Source: Paenibacillus radicis (ex Xue et al. 2023)
GTDB taxonomy: Bacteria; Bacillota; Bacilli; Paenibacillales; NBRC-103111
Direction of reading: 5' to 3'
DNA length: 64,000 nt
Assembly (NCBI RefSeq): GCF_024722015.1
Contig: NZ_JANQBD010000030.1
Location: 1-64,000 of the forward strand
Of this stretch, positions 17,742-25,381 are shown in pieces. The notes below the pieces were generated by a model that had not been told where the DNA came from, did not search any database, and worked only from the letters and a program-made list of their open reading frames with translations. Each line of letters starts with the position of its first letter. Position 1 is the first letter of the stretch. The translations under genes and the position numbers were made by a program.

Positions 17742-18569
17742 CTACAAGCCTAACCGACTCCGATATTTTATAGGGCTTGCCGACATATGCTTGCTGAATA
17801 TTTTGGAAAATTGCAGCGGGTCCTCGTAACCAACCGATCTGGCAATATCGCTGATGCTTAAGCTCGTGTCGGTCATCAGCTCGCAAGCTTTGCGCAGCCT
17901 GTATTGGACTAGCATACGATGGGGCGAGTGGCCTAAATGCTGCTTGAAAATGCTTGTTAAATACCGCCGGTCTATATTCAAATGCTGAGCCATATCCTGA
18001 ATTTTAATATTACGGGTGTAGTTGGTATACATATACTCCAACGCTTGCTCCATGTAGGCTTCCTGTTTATTATTACTGCCCGTATGTTGTGGGGAAACCT
18101 CCTGCTGACCGGATGCAAAGAGCAAAGAGAGGAGAATGAAGAGGAAGCCTGTCCGTTTCATCTGGATTCCTGGAGAAATCTCCGTCTTCGTTCGGTTTAG
18201 CTCAGCAAAGCATTCGATTAATTGTTCATCCGCGTCATAGTGAAATATCGGGTTATTCCGACTCAACCCCATGAGCTCCAAGCTGCGGTCTACTCCTTCT
18301 CCCTTAAAGCCAACCCATGAATAATGCCAAGGATTGTCCATATCAGCCTTATAATAAAACCGAACTCCAGGTCTTATCAGAAATCCGCATTTGCCGGAAA
18401 GGGAGTAGGTTCTTCCTTCCGTTTCAAAGGTACCTTTCCCACTATGAATATAGTGGATTAAATAATGATCGCGCAAAGCAGGGCCATGCACATGGCCGGG
18501 TTTGCAGGCGGACTCTCCGCTGTAATAATAATGCAGTATCATCCCGTTACTAATGGGTAGATCGAGCAT
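17742..18569 (-). CDS. AraC family transcriptional regulator
   Basis: This 275-residue protein has an N-terminal cupin sugar-sensing domain (HYIHSGKGTFETEGRTYSL near residue 45-65, quoted as HYIHSGKGTF and GKCGFLIRPGV) and a C-terminal double HTH (IQDMAQHLNIDRRYLTSIFK; ISDIARSVGYEDPLQFSKIF). I prefer ATG 18569 because GAGGTG sits 7 nt upstream; an ATG five codons earlier lacks a site. It is divergent from the GH31 gene, which it probably controls. Confidence 0.9.
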   Translation of the reverse strand: MLDLPISNGMILHYYYSGESACKPGHVHGPALRDHYLIHYIHSGKGTFETEGRTYSLSGKCGFLIRPGVRFYYKADMDNPWHYSWVGFKGEGVDRSLELMGLSRNNPIFHYDADEQLIECFAELNRTKTEISPGIQMKRTGFLFILLSLLFASGQQEVSPQHTGSNNKQEAYMEQALEYMYTNYTRNIKIQDMAQHLNIDRRYLTSIFKQHLGHSPHRMLVQYRLRKACELMTDTSLSISDIARSVGYEDPLQFSKIFSKHMSASPIKYRSRLGL

Positions 18570-18728
18570 GTCAATACACCTCATAGCTATGATTAGTTAT
18601 TCCAATTTACCACATATTCGCGACAAATTACCATATGTGTGTGTACAGAAAATCCCTATAATATGGATCACAATGGTTTAATATTTTAATTAATTTAACC
18701 TTTTTGACATATGGAGGGAGCTTGTGAG

Positions 18729-20864
18729 ATGACAGTGCTGGATTGGCAGGAGCTAGGCTGTGGGGTATGGAAAACAGTTGTTGGAGAACAGCAGGATTTT
18801 ACACCTTTGTCATGGATGTCGCGTGAACCGCTTTTCGAGGCCTTGGAGCAAATGCAGGAGACTACGCTCCCTTTTGCTATGAGTGATATTCATTTAGAGG
18901 CAGCAGGCTCTTCGCGTATTTTACGTCTTCCCCTTCAAGAGGATGAAAAGCTGTATGGTTTGGGTCTGCATTTTATGAAAATGAACCATCGGGGAAGAAC
19001 GCGTTATTTACGTGTTAACAGTGACCCGAAGCAAGACACAGGGGAGACTCATGCACCTGTTCCCTTTCTCGTTACAGACCGGGGTTATGGAGTGCTTGTC
19101 AACACTTCCCGAATCGTAACGGTACATTGCGGTTCAACGGTCAAGCTGAATGAAACGGCATTGGAAAGGGTGAAGGATCGGAACAATGATCGGAAAAGCT
19201 GGAAAGCTACACCTCTATCGGACTACATAGAAATTGTATTGCCTCAAGAAGGCGCTGAGCTGTACCTTATAGGGGGACCTGGCTTGATGGATGCGGTCCG
19301 AAGATATAATTTGCTATGCGGTGGCGGGACGCTTCCTCCTAAATGGGGGCTTGGTTTTTGGCATCGGGTTCCGACGTTGTATACCGATAAGGAGGTTCAG
19401 GAGGAAGCTATGGAGTTTCGGAATCGGGACTTTCCATGCGATGTTATTGGATTGGAGCCCGGTTGGCATAGCAAAAGCTACCCGGTTACTTACGAGTGGG
19501 CCAAGGAACGATTTCCTGAACCCAAGAAAACGATTGATGCGTTGGCTGAGGCTGGCTTTCGTGTGAATTTATGGGAGCATCCTTATGTTTCACCGGAATC
19601 CAAGCTCTATGAACCATTAGAGCCCCTATCGGGCAGTTATTCGGTGTGGGGAGGGCTTGCACCGGATTATTCACTGCCTGAGGCTCAAAGGTTATACCAA
19701 GAGCAGCATTTGCAAGAGCATGTTAGTCTTGGAGTTTCCGGATACAAGCAAGACGAATGCGATGGAAGTGAACTAACCGGCAACTCATGGATGTTTCCTT
19801 CACACACCCAGTTTCCTTCCGGCCATGACGGGGAACAAATGAGACAGATGTATGGCCTTATGTTTCAGAAAATGACCGATGATTTATTCAGGACTCAAAA
19901 CCGCCGTACATACGGGCTTGTGAGAGCATCTAATGCTGGGGCTTCATCTATGCCATATGTGCTGTACTCTGATTTGTATGATCATAAACAGTTCATCCGC
20001 GCCTTATGCAATTCGTCCTTCAGCGGATTGCTCTGGACTCCTGAAGTACGACGCGCCTCGAGTGCAGAGGATTGGGTACGCCGTATGCAGGCGGTATGTT
20101 TATCCCCTCTGGCTATGCTGAACGCTTGGGGAGATGGCACGAAGCCATGGTCGTATCCTGAAGTAGAGCCAATTATTCGACATTACATTAAGCTTCGTAT
20201 GAGATTGATTCCGTATCTGTACACGACTTTTGCCCAATATCGCTTCCAGGGCATTCCTCCCTTCCGTGCCATGCCGTTAGTTATGGATATGGCGGATGGG
20301 TTCACGGTTAATGAAACCGGGAGGGCGATTAACACAACAGATGGAGCTTATGGGAAAAAGACAGAGAAGCTGTGGGATGACCAATTTATGATTGGAGATT
20401 GTCTTCTCGTAGCCCCTATGTTTGCGGGAGAAACGACTCGGGAGGTGCTTCTTCCCAAAGGGGGATGGTTCGGTTTGGAAACGGGCGAGCGTTATGAGGG
20501 AGGACAAATCATTCAGGTCGAGCCTGGCTTGGAGCAAATGCCCATCTTCGTTAAAGAGGGAGCCATCCTGCCTACCATTCCAGCACATGCTCATGCCCAA
20601 CTGCCTGGTGAAAAGGTTCAGCTGCACCTCGTTCATTTCGGCAATAAACCAGGCCAAGCCCTATTTTATGATGATGATGGGGAAACCTTCGATTATGAAA
20701 AGGGAGACCGCTGCTGGGCACAGCTTGAAGTCCACGGTACAGGAAATTCTGTGGATCAAGGGAATGAAGCTTTTGAAGGGAAGCTCTCGGAAGGATTGGA
20801 AGCTCTCTTTAGTTACAACCAAGTGAAATGGACCTTTGGTGCAAGCCGATTGCCGGAGGAATAA
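18729..20864 (+). CDS. Glycoside hydrolase family 31 enzyme
   Basis: The 711-residue protein has an N-terminal beta-sandwich (~1-190), a (beta/alpha)8 barrel (~195-540) and C-terminal beta domains. The GH31 nucleophile Asp is in YKQDECDGSE near residue 345, and the conserved GLEPGWH and LYSDLY segments are also present. GH31 members are alpha-glucosidases, alpha-xylosidases or sulfoquinovosidases; the subtype cannot be fixed here. No signal peptide is visible, so it acts on imported oligosaccharides. ATG 18729 is chosen because GGAGGGAG precedes it, whereas ATG 18711 has no site. Confidence 0.87.
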   Translation: MTVLDWQELGCGVWKTVVGEQQDFTPLSWMSREPLFEALEQMQETTLPFAMSDIHLEAAGSSRILRLPLQEDEKLYGLGLHFMKMNHRGRTRYLRVNSDPKQDTGETHAPVPFLVTDRGYGVLVNTSRIVTVHCGSTVKLNETALERVKDRNNDRKSWKATPLSDYIEIVLPQEGAELYLIGGPGLMDAVRRYNLLCGGGTLPPKWGLGFWHRVPTLYTDKEVQEEAMEFRNRDFPCDVIGLEPGWHSKSYPVTYEWAKERFPEPKKTIDALAEAGFRVNLWEHPYVSPESKLYEPLEPLSGSYSVWGGLAPDYSLPEAQRLYQEQHLQEHVSLGVSGYKQDECDGSELTGNSWMFPSHTQFPSGHDGEQMRQMYGLMFQKMTDDLFRTQNRRTYGLVRASNAGASSMPYVLYSDLYDHKQFIRALCNSSFSGLLWTPEVRRASSAEDWVRRMQAVCLSPLAMLNAWGDGTKPWSYPEVEPIIRHYIKLRMRLIPYLYTTFAQYRFQGIPPFRAMPLVMDMADGFTVNETGRAINTTDGAYGKKTEKLWDDQFMIGDCLLVAPMFAGETTREVLLPKGGWFGLETGERYEGGQIIQVEPGLEQMPIFVKEGAILPTIPAHAHAQLPGEKVQLHLVHFGNKPGQALFYDDDGETFDYEKGDRCWAQLEVHGTGNSVDQGNEAFEGKLSEGLEALFSYNQVKWTFGASRLPEE

Positions 20865-20876
20865 ATATATGAAATG

Positions 20877-20919
20877 CGAAAAACAACCAAGCTCCATCAG
20901 GAGACTTGGTTGTTTTTCG
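20877..20919. terminator. Bidirectional intrinsic terminator
   Basis: A near-perfect hairpin with arms CGAAAAACAACCAAG and CTTGGTTGTTTTTCG is flanked by A and T runs. It lies between the convergent GH31 gene and the IsdG-like gene and can serve both strands. Confidence 0.9.
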
Positions 20920-20968
20920 TGCGTTACGTCAAAACCCGTTAAGGGCTGCCGTTAAAATCGCTTATCTA

Positions 20969-21292
20969 CTATTTGGCTGCTGCTATCGGTTGTCTTACAA
21001 TTTTCACTTCGTAGAATGAAATTTTGTTAGAAACAATATATTCAGGTATTTCTCTGCCATGTGCATGAGACTCCTTGAATGCGTCACTGCGGGTCCAGGC
21101 TTGGAAATGTTCTTTTTCCTCCCAACGGGTAACTACAGTAACCTCATCATGCTCGCGTGTATTCTCAGTTAAAAGAACTTCCAGACCTAGAAAACCTTCC
21201 ATGTATTCCACTTTTCCTACTTTGTCGAACCTTTCAATTAGTTTGTGTGCATTACCTTTTGTAATTTGGGATGTGTTAGTTATGATGATCAT
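20969..21292 (-). CDS. isdG: IsdG-type heme-degrading monooxygenase
   Basis: This 107-residue ABM-fold protein carries the catalytic triad of staphylococcal IsdG/IsdI at the same numbering: Asn6, Trp66 and His76 (MIIITN; AWTRSDAF; ESHAHG). These enzymes open the heme ring in the cytoplasm and release iron. It is the last gene of a leftward operon behind a binding protein, permease and ATPase, 14 bp after the ATPase, with AGGAGG before its start. Fur-like boxes lie in front of the operon. This is the strongest functional assignment in the locus. Confidence 0.92.
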   Translation of the reverse strand: MIIITNTSQITKGNAHKLIERFDKVGKVEYMEGFLGLEVLLTENTREHDEVTVVTRWEEKEHFQAWTRSDAFKESHAHGREIPEYIVSNKISFYEVKIVRQPIAAAK

Positions 21293-21306
21293 TTTAATTC
21301 CTCCTA

Positions 21307-22086
21307 TTATTTTAAAGTTTTAATTGGGATAATAATGGGGTATGTATCTACAAAGGTTACTTTGGCTTCGATATTGTATACGTCTTCTAGAAAATGAGAA
21401 GATATGATCTCGCCCGGTTTGCCTGTTACTTTGATTTTCCCATTCTTCATTGCGATCAAATAATCACAGTAACTGGCAGCCTGCTGAAGATCGTGAAGCA
21501 CCATGACTATCGTGATCTTAAATTCCTGATTAATCTTTTGGAGCATCTCCATCACATCTAACTGGTGGGCAATATCCAGAAATGTGGTAGGTTCATCAAG
21601 CAGGATGATAGTTGTTTGTTGTGCCAATGCCATGGCAATACGTGCTTTTTGCTGTTCACCTCCAGATAAAGTATGGAACATGCGGTTCTCATGTTTTTTG
21701 GTGCTTGTAACTTCCATGGCCCAATCAATGATACTTGTATCATCGGACGTTATTCGGTCGAATAACCGCTTATAAGGAGAACGGCCATACGTAATTAGCT
21801 CTCTTACTGTCAGGTCAGGAAGCGAATGCTTGGATTGAGTGAGCATGGCAAGCGTTTGGGCAAGCTCCAATGTTTTATACTCCTTGACGGACTTGCTATT
21901 GATGAGAACATTTCCCTTATCGGCTTGGAGCAGCTGTGTAATTATTTTTAATAAAGTCGATTTTCCAGAGCCATTCGGGCCTACTATTGCCGTAACTTTC
22001 CCGGCTGGAATTGAAACGGATATATCATGAAGCTGGAAGGAGCCTACATGAAGCTCAATATGCTCGGTCTGAATAGCTGTCATCAC
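21307..22086 (-). CDS. Iron/heme ABC transporter ATPase
   Basis: This 259-residue FecE/FepC-type ATPase has Walker A GPNGSGKST, Q-loop near MLTQSKHS, signature LSGGEQQKARIAMALAQ, Walker B IILLDEPTTFLD and the switch His in MVLHDLQQA. Its start overlaps the permease stop by 4 bp (ATGA), so it is translationally coupled. It powers uptake through the adjacent permease; the IsdG gene that follows implies heme as cargo. Confidence 0.93.
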   Translation of the reverse strand: MMTAIQTEHIELHVGSFQLHDISVSIPAGKVTAIVGPNGSGKSTLLKIITQLLQADKGNVLINSKSVKEYKTLELAQTLAMLTQSKHSLPDLTVRELITYGRSPYKRLFDRITSDDTSIIDWAMEVTSTKKHENRMFHTLSGGEQQKARIAMALAQQTTIILLDEPTTFLDIAHQLDVMEMLQKINQEFKITIVMVLHDLQQAASYCDYLIAMKNGKIKVTGKPGEIISSHFLEDVYNIEAKVTFVDTYPIIIPIKTLK

Positions 22087-23078
22087 ATGATTCTCCGTTT
22101 CTTTAACAGATATAAGAAGAACGGGGCGCCCAAGCCAGCCAGCAATATACCGACAGGTAGCTCAATGGGATCAAACCATGAACGGGCTATCGTATCTGCG
22201 AGGACAACGAGTGTGGCTCCACCCACGATAGATAGCGGGAGTAAATAACGGTAATCCTCCCCGGTAAGCAGACGTATTGCATGTGGAACCACTAAGCCGA
22301 CAAATCCGATTAAACCGGCAACACTGACCGCAACCCCTGCTAAAAGTGCCGCTAATAAAATAATCATCAACCTGTGAAACTCAACCTTTTGGCCAAGCAG
22401 CTTGGCAGAGTCATCCCCCAACAGCAGCAGGTTGGATGATTTAATCGAAAATGCAGACAATAGTAGACCAATGATTGCATAAGGGGCCATGAACTCAAGA
22501 TGATGCCAGCTCCGTCCGCTCAGTCCACCTGCCAGCCAAGGCAGTACAGCTTGAACCCGGTCACTGTAAAGGACCATAATTCCATTCATAATGGCCCCTA
22601 ACAAAGCATTGATCGCAACACCGGCAAGAATAATTTTTAATGGCGATGCTCCTTTATCCCAGGCCAGACTATAAATGATAATAGCTGTAATAAACGATCC
22701 TGCGAAGGCTAGAGCAGGAAGCAGATAGCTGAATTGCGGTAGTACAATCATTGCAATAATAGCTGCAAGCCCTCCGCCGGCGGAGACACCGATAATTCCA
22801 GGATCGGCCAAAGGATTCTTCATAACTCCTTGAAGCAGAGCTCCGGAAGCAGCCAGGCAAGCTCCTGTTAATAGGCCGATCAACACTCTCGGCAGTCTCA
22901 AATTCATAATGATTTTTTCATGAATGGGCTCACCGCCAGATGTGAACACCGCCCATATTTCCTTGAACGATATAGGAACCGAGCCGTAGGTCAGACCATA
23001 AAAAGCTACAATAAGGAGGAGAAGAGGAGCGGCAACTATGACCAGCTTTCTTCGGGAATTTCGCTGCTGTATATTCAT
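22083..23078 (-). CDS. Iron/heme ABC transporter permease (FecCD family)
   Basis: This 331-residue protein has about ten membrane helices with FecCD hallmarks: LRLPRVLIGLLTGACLAASG, then the ATPase-coupling region near GLIGFVGLVVPHAIRLLTG. It is a second-of-four gene in the leftward heme operon, 7 bp after the binding protein gene, and pairs with the adjacent ATPase. Confidence 0.93.
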   Translation of the reverse strand: MNIQQRNSRRKLVIVAAPLLLLIVAFYGLTYGSVPISFKEIWAVFTSGGEPIHEKIIMNLRLPRVLIGLLTGACLAASGALLQGVMKNPLADPGIIGVSAGGGLAAIIAMIVLPQFSYLLPALAFAGSFITAIIIYSLAWDKGASPLKIILAGVAINALLGAIMNGIMVLYSDRVQAVLPWLAGGLSGRSWHHLEFMAPYAIIGLLLSAFSIKSSNLLLLGDDSAKLLGQKVEFHRLMIILLAALLAGVAVSVAGLIGFVGLVVPHAIRLLTGEDYRYLLPLSIVGGATLVVLADTIARSWFDPIELPVGILLAGLGAPFFLYLLKKRRIM

Positions 23079-23085
23079 CTTCTCT

Positions 23086-24048
23086 TCACTTCACACCTTG
23101 AAGCAGCTTATTCATCATATCAAGCGCTTCAATTACCTTAGTACCTGGATTTGTACCGAACAGATCAGCAGGCAAAATTTCGACTTTGTTATTTTTTACG
23201 GCATCCATACTGCTCCAGGCTGCATTCTGCTGCATTTCTTTTAGAAATCCATCCTTCACCTTTTCCGGATTCCCATGGCTCATGATTAAAATAAGCTGCG
23301 GATTTGATTTCATAATTTTTTCTGTATTTAACTGGGCATACTGCGGATAGTTATCCAGCTTGGGATAGTCGGCAGCAATATTTTCTCCCCCTGCGGAGAT
23401 CAGCAGACTGCCACTCAAGGAGTTATTTAAAGCAGCCATATACGTCCCTGGAGCTCCATAGACCATTAAGACTCTTGGTTTAACTGCCGATTGATTTGTT
23501 TTCAATTCTTTCAGTTTTTGTTCAATGGCTTGATTCAATTGCTTGGCTTTGTCTTCCTTTTGCAGCATTTGACCGAATAATTGAATTTGCTTCATTACTT
23601 CTTCAATAGAATTTGCGTTAGTTAAAACCATTTTAGCGCCTATGCCTTCAACAGCAGGTATATCTTTGGTATTTAACGGATTATTGCCTAGCACAACATC
23701 AGGGCTAAGGAACGCTACTTTTTCCAGATCCATGCCGTGTGTTGATCCGACTTGTTCCACATTTTTGGCTTCTGGTATTGAAACTGGGCCTGCTGCGGTC
23801 GGTCTGCCCACCAGTGTACCGCCTAGAGCATAAACAATATCCATCTCGCCGTTGCTCAGAGCTACAATTTTTTGCGGTGCGGCAGTGAAGGCGACATTAC
23901 GGTTGGCGAAATCTGTGATAGTTACAGCCTTAGAACTGGATTGAGCTTGAGCGGAATTGGTGGTGCTTGTCGTATTAGTTGCTGTTTGACCACAGGCTGT
24001 TATTCCTATTAGTGAAAGAGCCAAGAGGATAAAAAATGATTTCTTCAT
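23086..24048 (-). CDS. Iron/heme solute-binding lipoprotein
   Basis: This 320-residue TroA/FhuD-fold lipoprotein has its lipobox at LIGITAC (Cys19). A linker rich in Thr/Ser/Gln precedes the binding lobes. LSNGEMDIVYALGG and a C-terminal lobe with IMSHGNPEKV resemble IsdE-type heme binders; a His in the latter segment is a plausible heme ligand. The region that holds the ligand Met in IsdE reads VGSTHGMDLEK here. The gene starts the leftward operon and is preceded by two Fur-like boxes. Confidence 0.88.
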   Translation of the reverse strand: MKKSFFILLALSLIGITACGQTATNTTSTTNSAQAQSSSKAVTITDFANRNVAFTAAPQKIVALSNGEMDIVYALGGTLVGRPTAAGPVSIPEAKNVEQVGSTHGMDLEKVAFLSPDVVLGNNPLNTKDIPAVEGIGAKMVLTNANSIEEVMKQIQLFGQMLQKEDKAKQLNQAIEQKLKELKTNQSAVKPRVLMVYGAPGTYMAALNNSLSGSLLISAGGENIAADYPKLDNYPQYAQLNTEKIMKSNPQLILIMSHGNPEKVKDGFLKEMQQNAAWSSMDAVKNNKVEILPADLFGTNPGTKVIEALDMMNKLLQGVK

Positions 24049-24081
24049 AGGAGTTCTCCTGTATCGGTTAATTATTAATAT

Positions 24082-24099
24082 TGATAATGAATATCATTA
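24082..24099. promoter_or_regulatory. Fur-like box in the leader of the leftward heme operon
   Basis: TGATAATGAATATCATTA is a near-palindrome resembling the Firmicute 7-1-7 Fur site (TGATAAT-N-ATTATCA). It lies 34 bp before the binding-protein start, downstream of the predicted promoter at 24115-24144. Fur would block expression when iron is plentiful. Confidence 0.75.
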
Positions 24100-24114
24100 C
24101 TAAGTACTATTAGA

Positions 24115-24144
24115 ATGATAATGAATATCATTATTGATGTCAAC
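24115..24144 (-). promoter_or_regulatory. Promoter overlapped by a second Fur-like box
   Basis: On the minus strand TTGACA (24144-24139) and TATCAT (24120-24115) are 18 bp apart, a good vegetative promoter. TGATAATGAATATCATTA at 24116-24133 lies over the spacer and -10 and is identical to the box at 24082-24099. This is the expected arrangement for iron repression of the leftward heme operon. Confidence 0.7.
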
Positions 24145-24223
24145 GTAAATTTTTGGGATGATCTGGAAGGCTTGTTTTTGAGTAATTTTTGAATGGTTTT
24201 TACTTAAAGTTAATAAAAATGGG

Positions 24224-24253
24224 TTGACAGTTTTCAGGAACATAAGATAATAT
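24224..24253 (+). promoter_or_regulatory. Candidate promoter for the rightward heme genes
   Basis: TTGACA (24224-24229) and TAATAT (24248-24253) are 18 bp apart. Transcripts would begin near 24260 and carry a leader of about 280 nt containing both downstream Fur-like boxes. The long distance means another start nearer the boxes is possible. Confidence 0.45.
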
Positions 24254-24352
24254 CTACTCGTAACGGTTATTTACTCCCTAATTATTACCATGTCGGGCAA
24301 GGAGGGTGGAATGGCTTAGGTTTAGTGTGTCCAAAAGCAGCGCGGAAAGCGA

Positions 24353-24390
24353 CATTTTTTTTGATATCAAATGAGAATTATTATCGTTTA
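24353..24390 (+). promoter_or_regulatory. Fur-like box, first of a duplicated pair
   Basis: AATGAGAATTATTATCGTTT, preceded by a T run and TTGATAT, resembles a Fur site. The whole ~38-bp unit is repeated with few changes at 24449-24485, which indicates a local duplication of a regulatory module before the NEAT gene. Confidence 0.65.
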
Positions 24391-24448
24391 TATGCATTTT
24401 TTTATTGTTCAAAAAGGTTTACATGTGGCTTTGAAGTCGGGGTACTGA

Positions 24449-24485
24449 TATTTTTTTTGATATTTAATGAGAATGATTATCGTTA
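24449..24485 (+). promoter_or_regulatory. Fur-like box, second of a duplicated pair
   Basis: AATGAGAATGATTATCGTTA, preceded by a T run and TTGATAT, is the second copy of the module at 24353-24390 and is closer to the Fur consensus. It lies 55 bp before the NEAT gene start. Confidence 0.7.
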
Positions 24486-24539
24486 CTGTTACATACTGTT
24501 TTAAAATTTGCTTTAGAAATTGATGGAGGAAAACACAAA

Positions 24540-25298
24540 GTGAAAACATGGCTAGCCGTTCCAGCTTTATTATTTATGTTATTACTTACGCTCCTTGCAC
24601 TGCCAGGAGCGCATGCCGCTGCCACATTGTCTGATGGATCTTACACAATAGATTACTCGGTTAAAAAAGCAGAAAATGATTCGGTTTCTATGGCCAACGA
24701 TTATTTCGAGAAGCCTGCCAAAGTATTTGTCAAAAATGGTGAAATGACTGTACAGCTCCAAATGAATCACAGCAAATGGATTACCCTATTTAAGGTGCCT
24801 GCCAATGGAGGCTTTGCAGATGCTCCTGTACTAAGCAGCGATAAGGCTGAAGACACACGAGTAGTAAGCTTCAAAGTGGATGACCTATCCAAACCCTTAC
24901 TTTCGAAAATTCACGTTACAGTCGAGTCCATAGATTATGACCATGACTACACGATTCGTTTTGTATTTGATGATAAAAGCATCAAGAACGTAGGATCGAG
25001 TGATTCTGCTGCTGCTGCAGCGGCTGACAAGGCAACTCCGGCAGCCTCAGCAGCAACCGGCGCAAGCAAAGCTGTGGAGCCTGCTTCGAAGCAGCAGCCG
25101 ACAGCTGCTGTTAAGGCTCCGGCTGCGGAAACGAAGAGCGCGTCTGCAGCAGCAGCTTCCAATGCGGATAAAAGCAAGCCCGCGGTTGTGAATCCACAAA
25201 CAGGCGACAAGGCGCCTGTCACTATGCTGATCATTTTGCTGGCTGTATCAGGTATGTTCCTTGGCTACAAATTTAAGGCAAGAAAGTCCAAGGTATAA
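24540..25298 (+). CDS. isdC: IsdC-like NEAT protein with class B sorting signal
   Basis: This 252-residue protein has a signal peptide (1-~27), one NEAT domain (~30-150) and a long Ala/Ser/Lys linker. The sorting signal N218-P-Q-T-G222 is followed by a membrane helix and a basic tail (FKARKSKV). The heme motif Y133-D-H-D-Y137 is intact. NPQTG-type signals are handled by sortase B, which is encoded at 35097. IsdC passes heme through the wall to the membrane lipoprotein. The start is GTG at 24540 after GATGGAGGAAA. Duplicated Fur-like boxes precede it. Confidence 0.9.
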   Translation: MKTWLAVPALLFMLLLTLLALPGAHAAATLSDGSYTIDYSVKKAENDSVSMANDYFEKPAKVFVKNGEMTVQLQMNHSKWITLFKVPANGGFADAPVLSSDKAEDTRVVSFKVDDLSKPLLSKIHVTVESIDYDHDYTIRFVFDDKSIKNVGSSDSAAAAAADKATPAASAATGASKAVEPASKQQPTAAVKAPAAETKSASAAAASNADKSKPAVVNPQTGDKAPVTMLIILLAVSGMFLGYKFKARKSKV

Positions 25299-25381
25299 TC
25301 CCGGATACAAAGAGTACCATCTAGAGAGCAAAAACTTCGGTAGCAATTATCAGACTTTATAGGCAGAAGGAGAGAAACATA

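Noticed and set aside
24947..25234. 95-codon minus-strand frame inside the IsdC-like gene
   Set aside because: It is the reverse reading of the Ala-rich linker and has no signals of its own.
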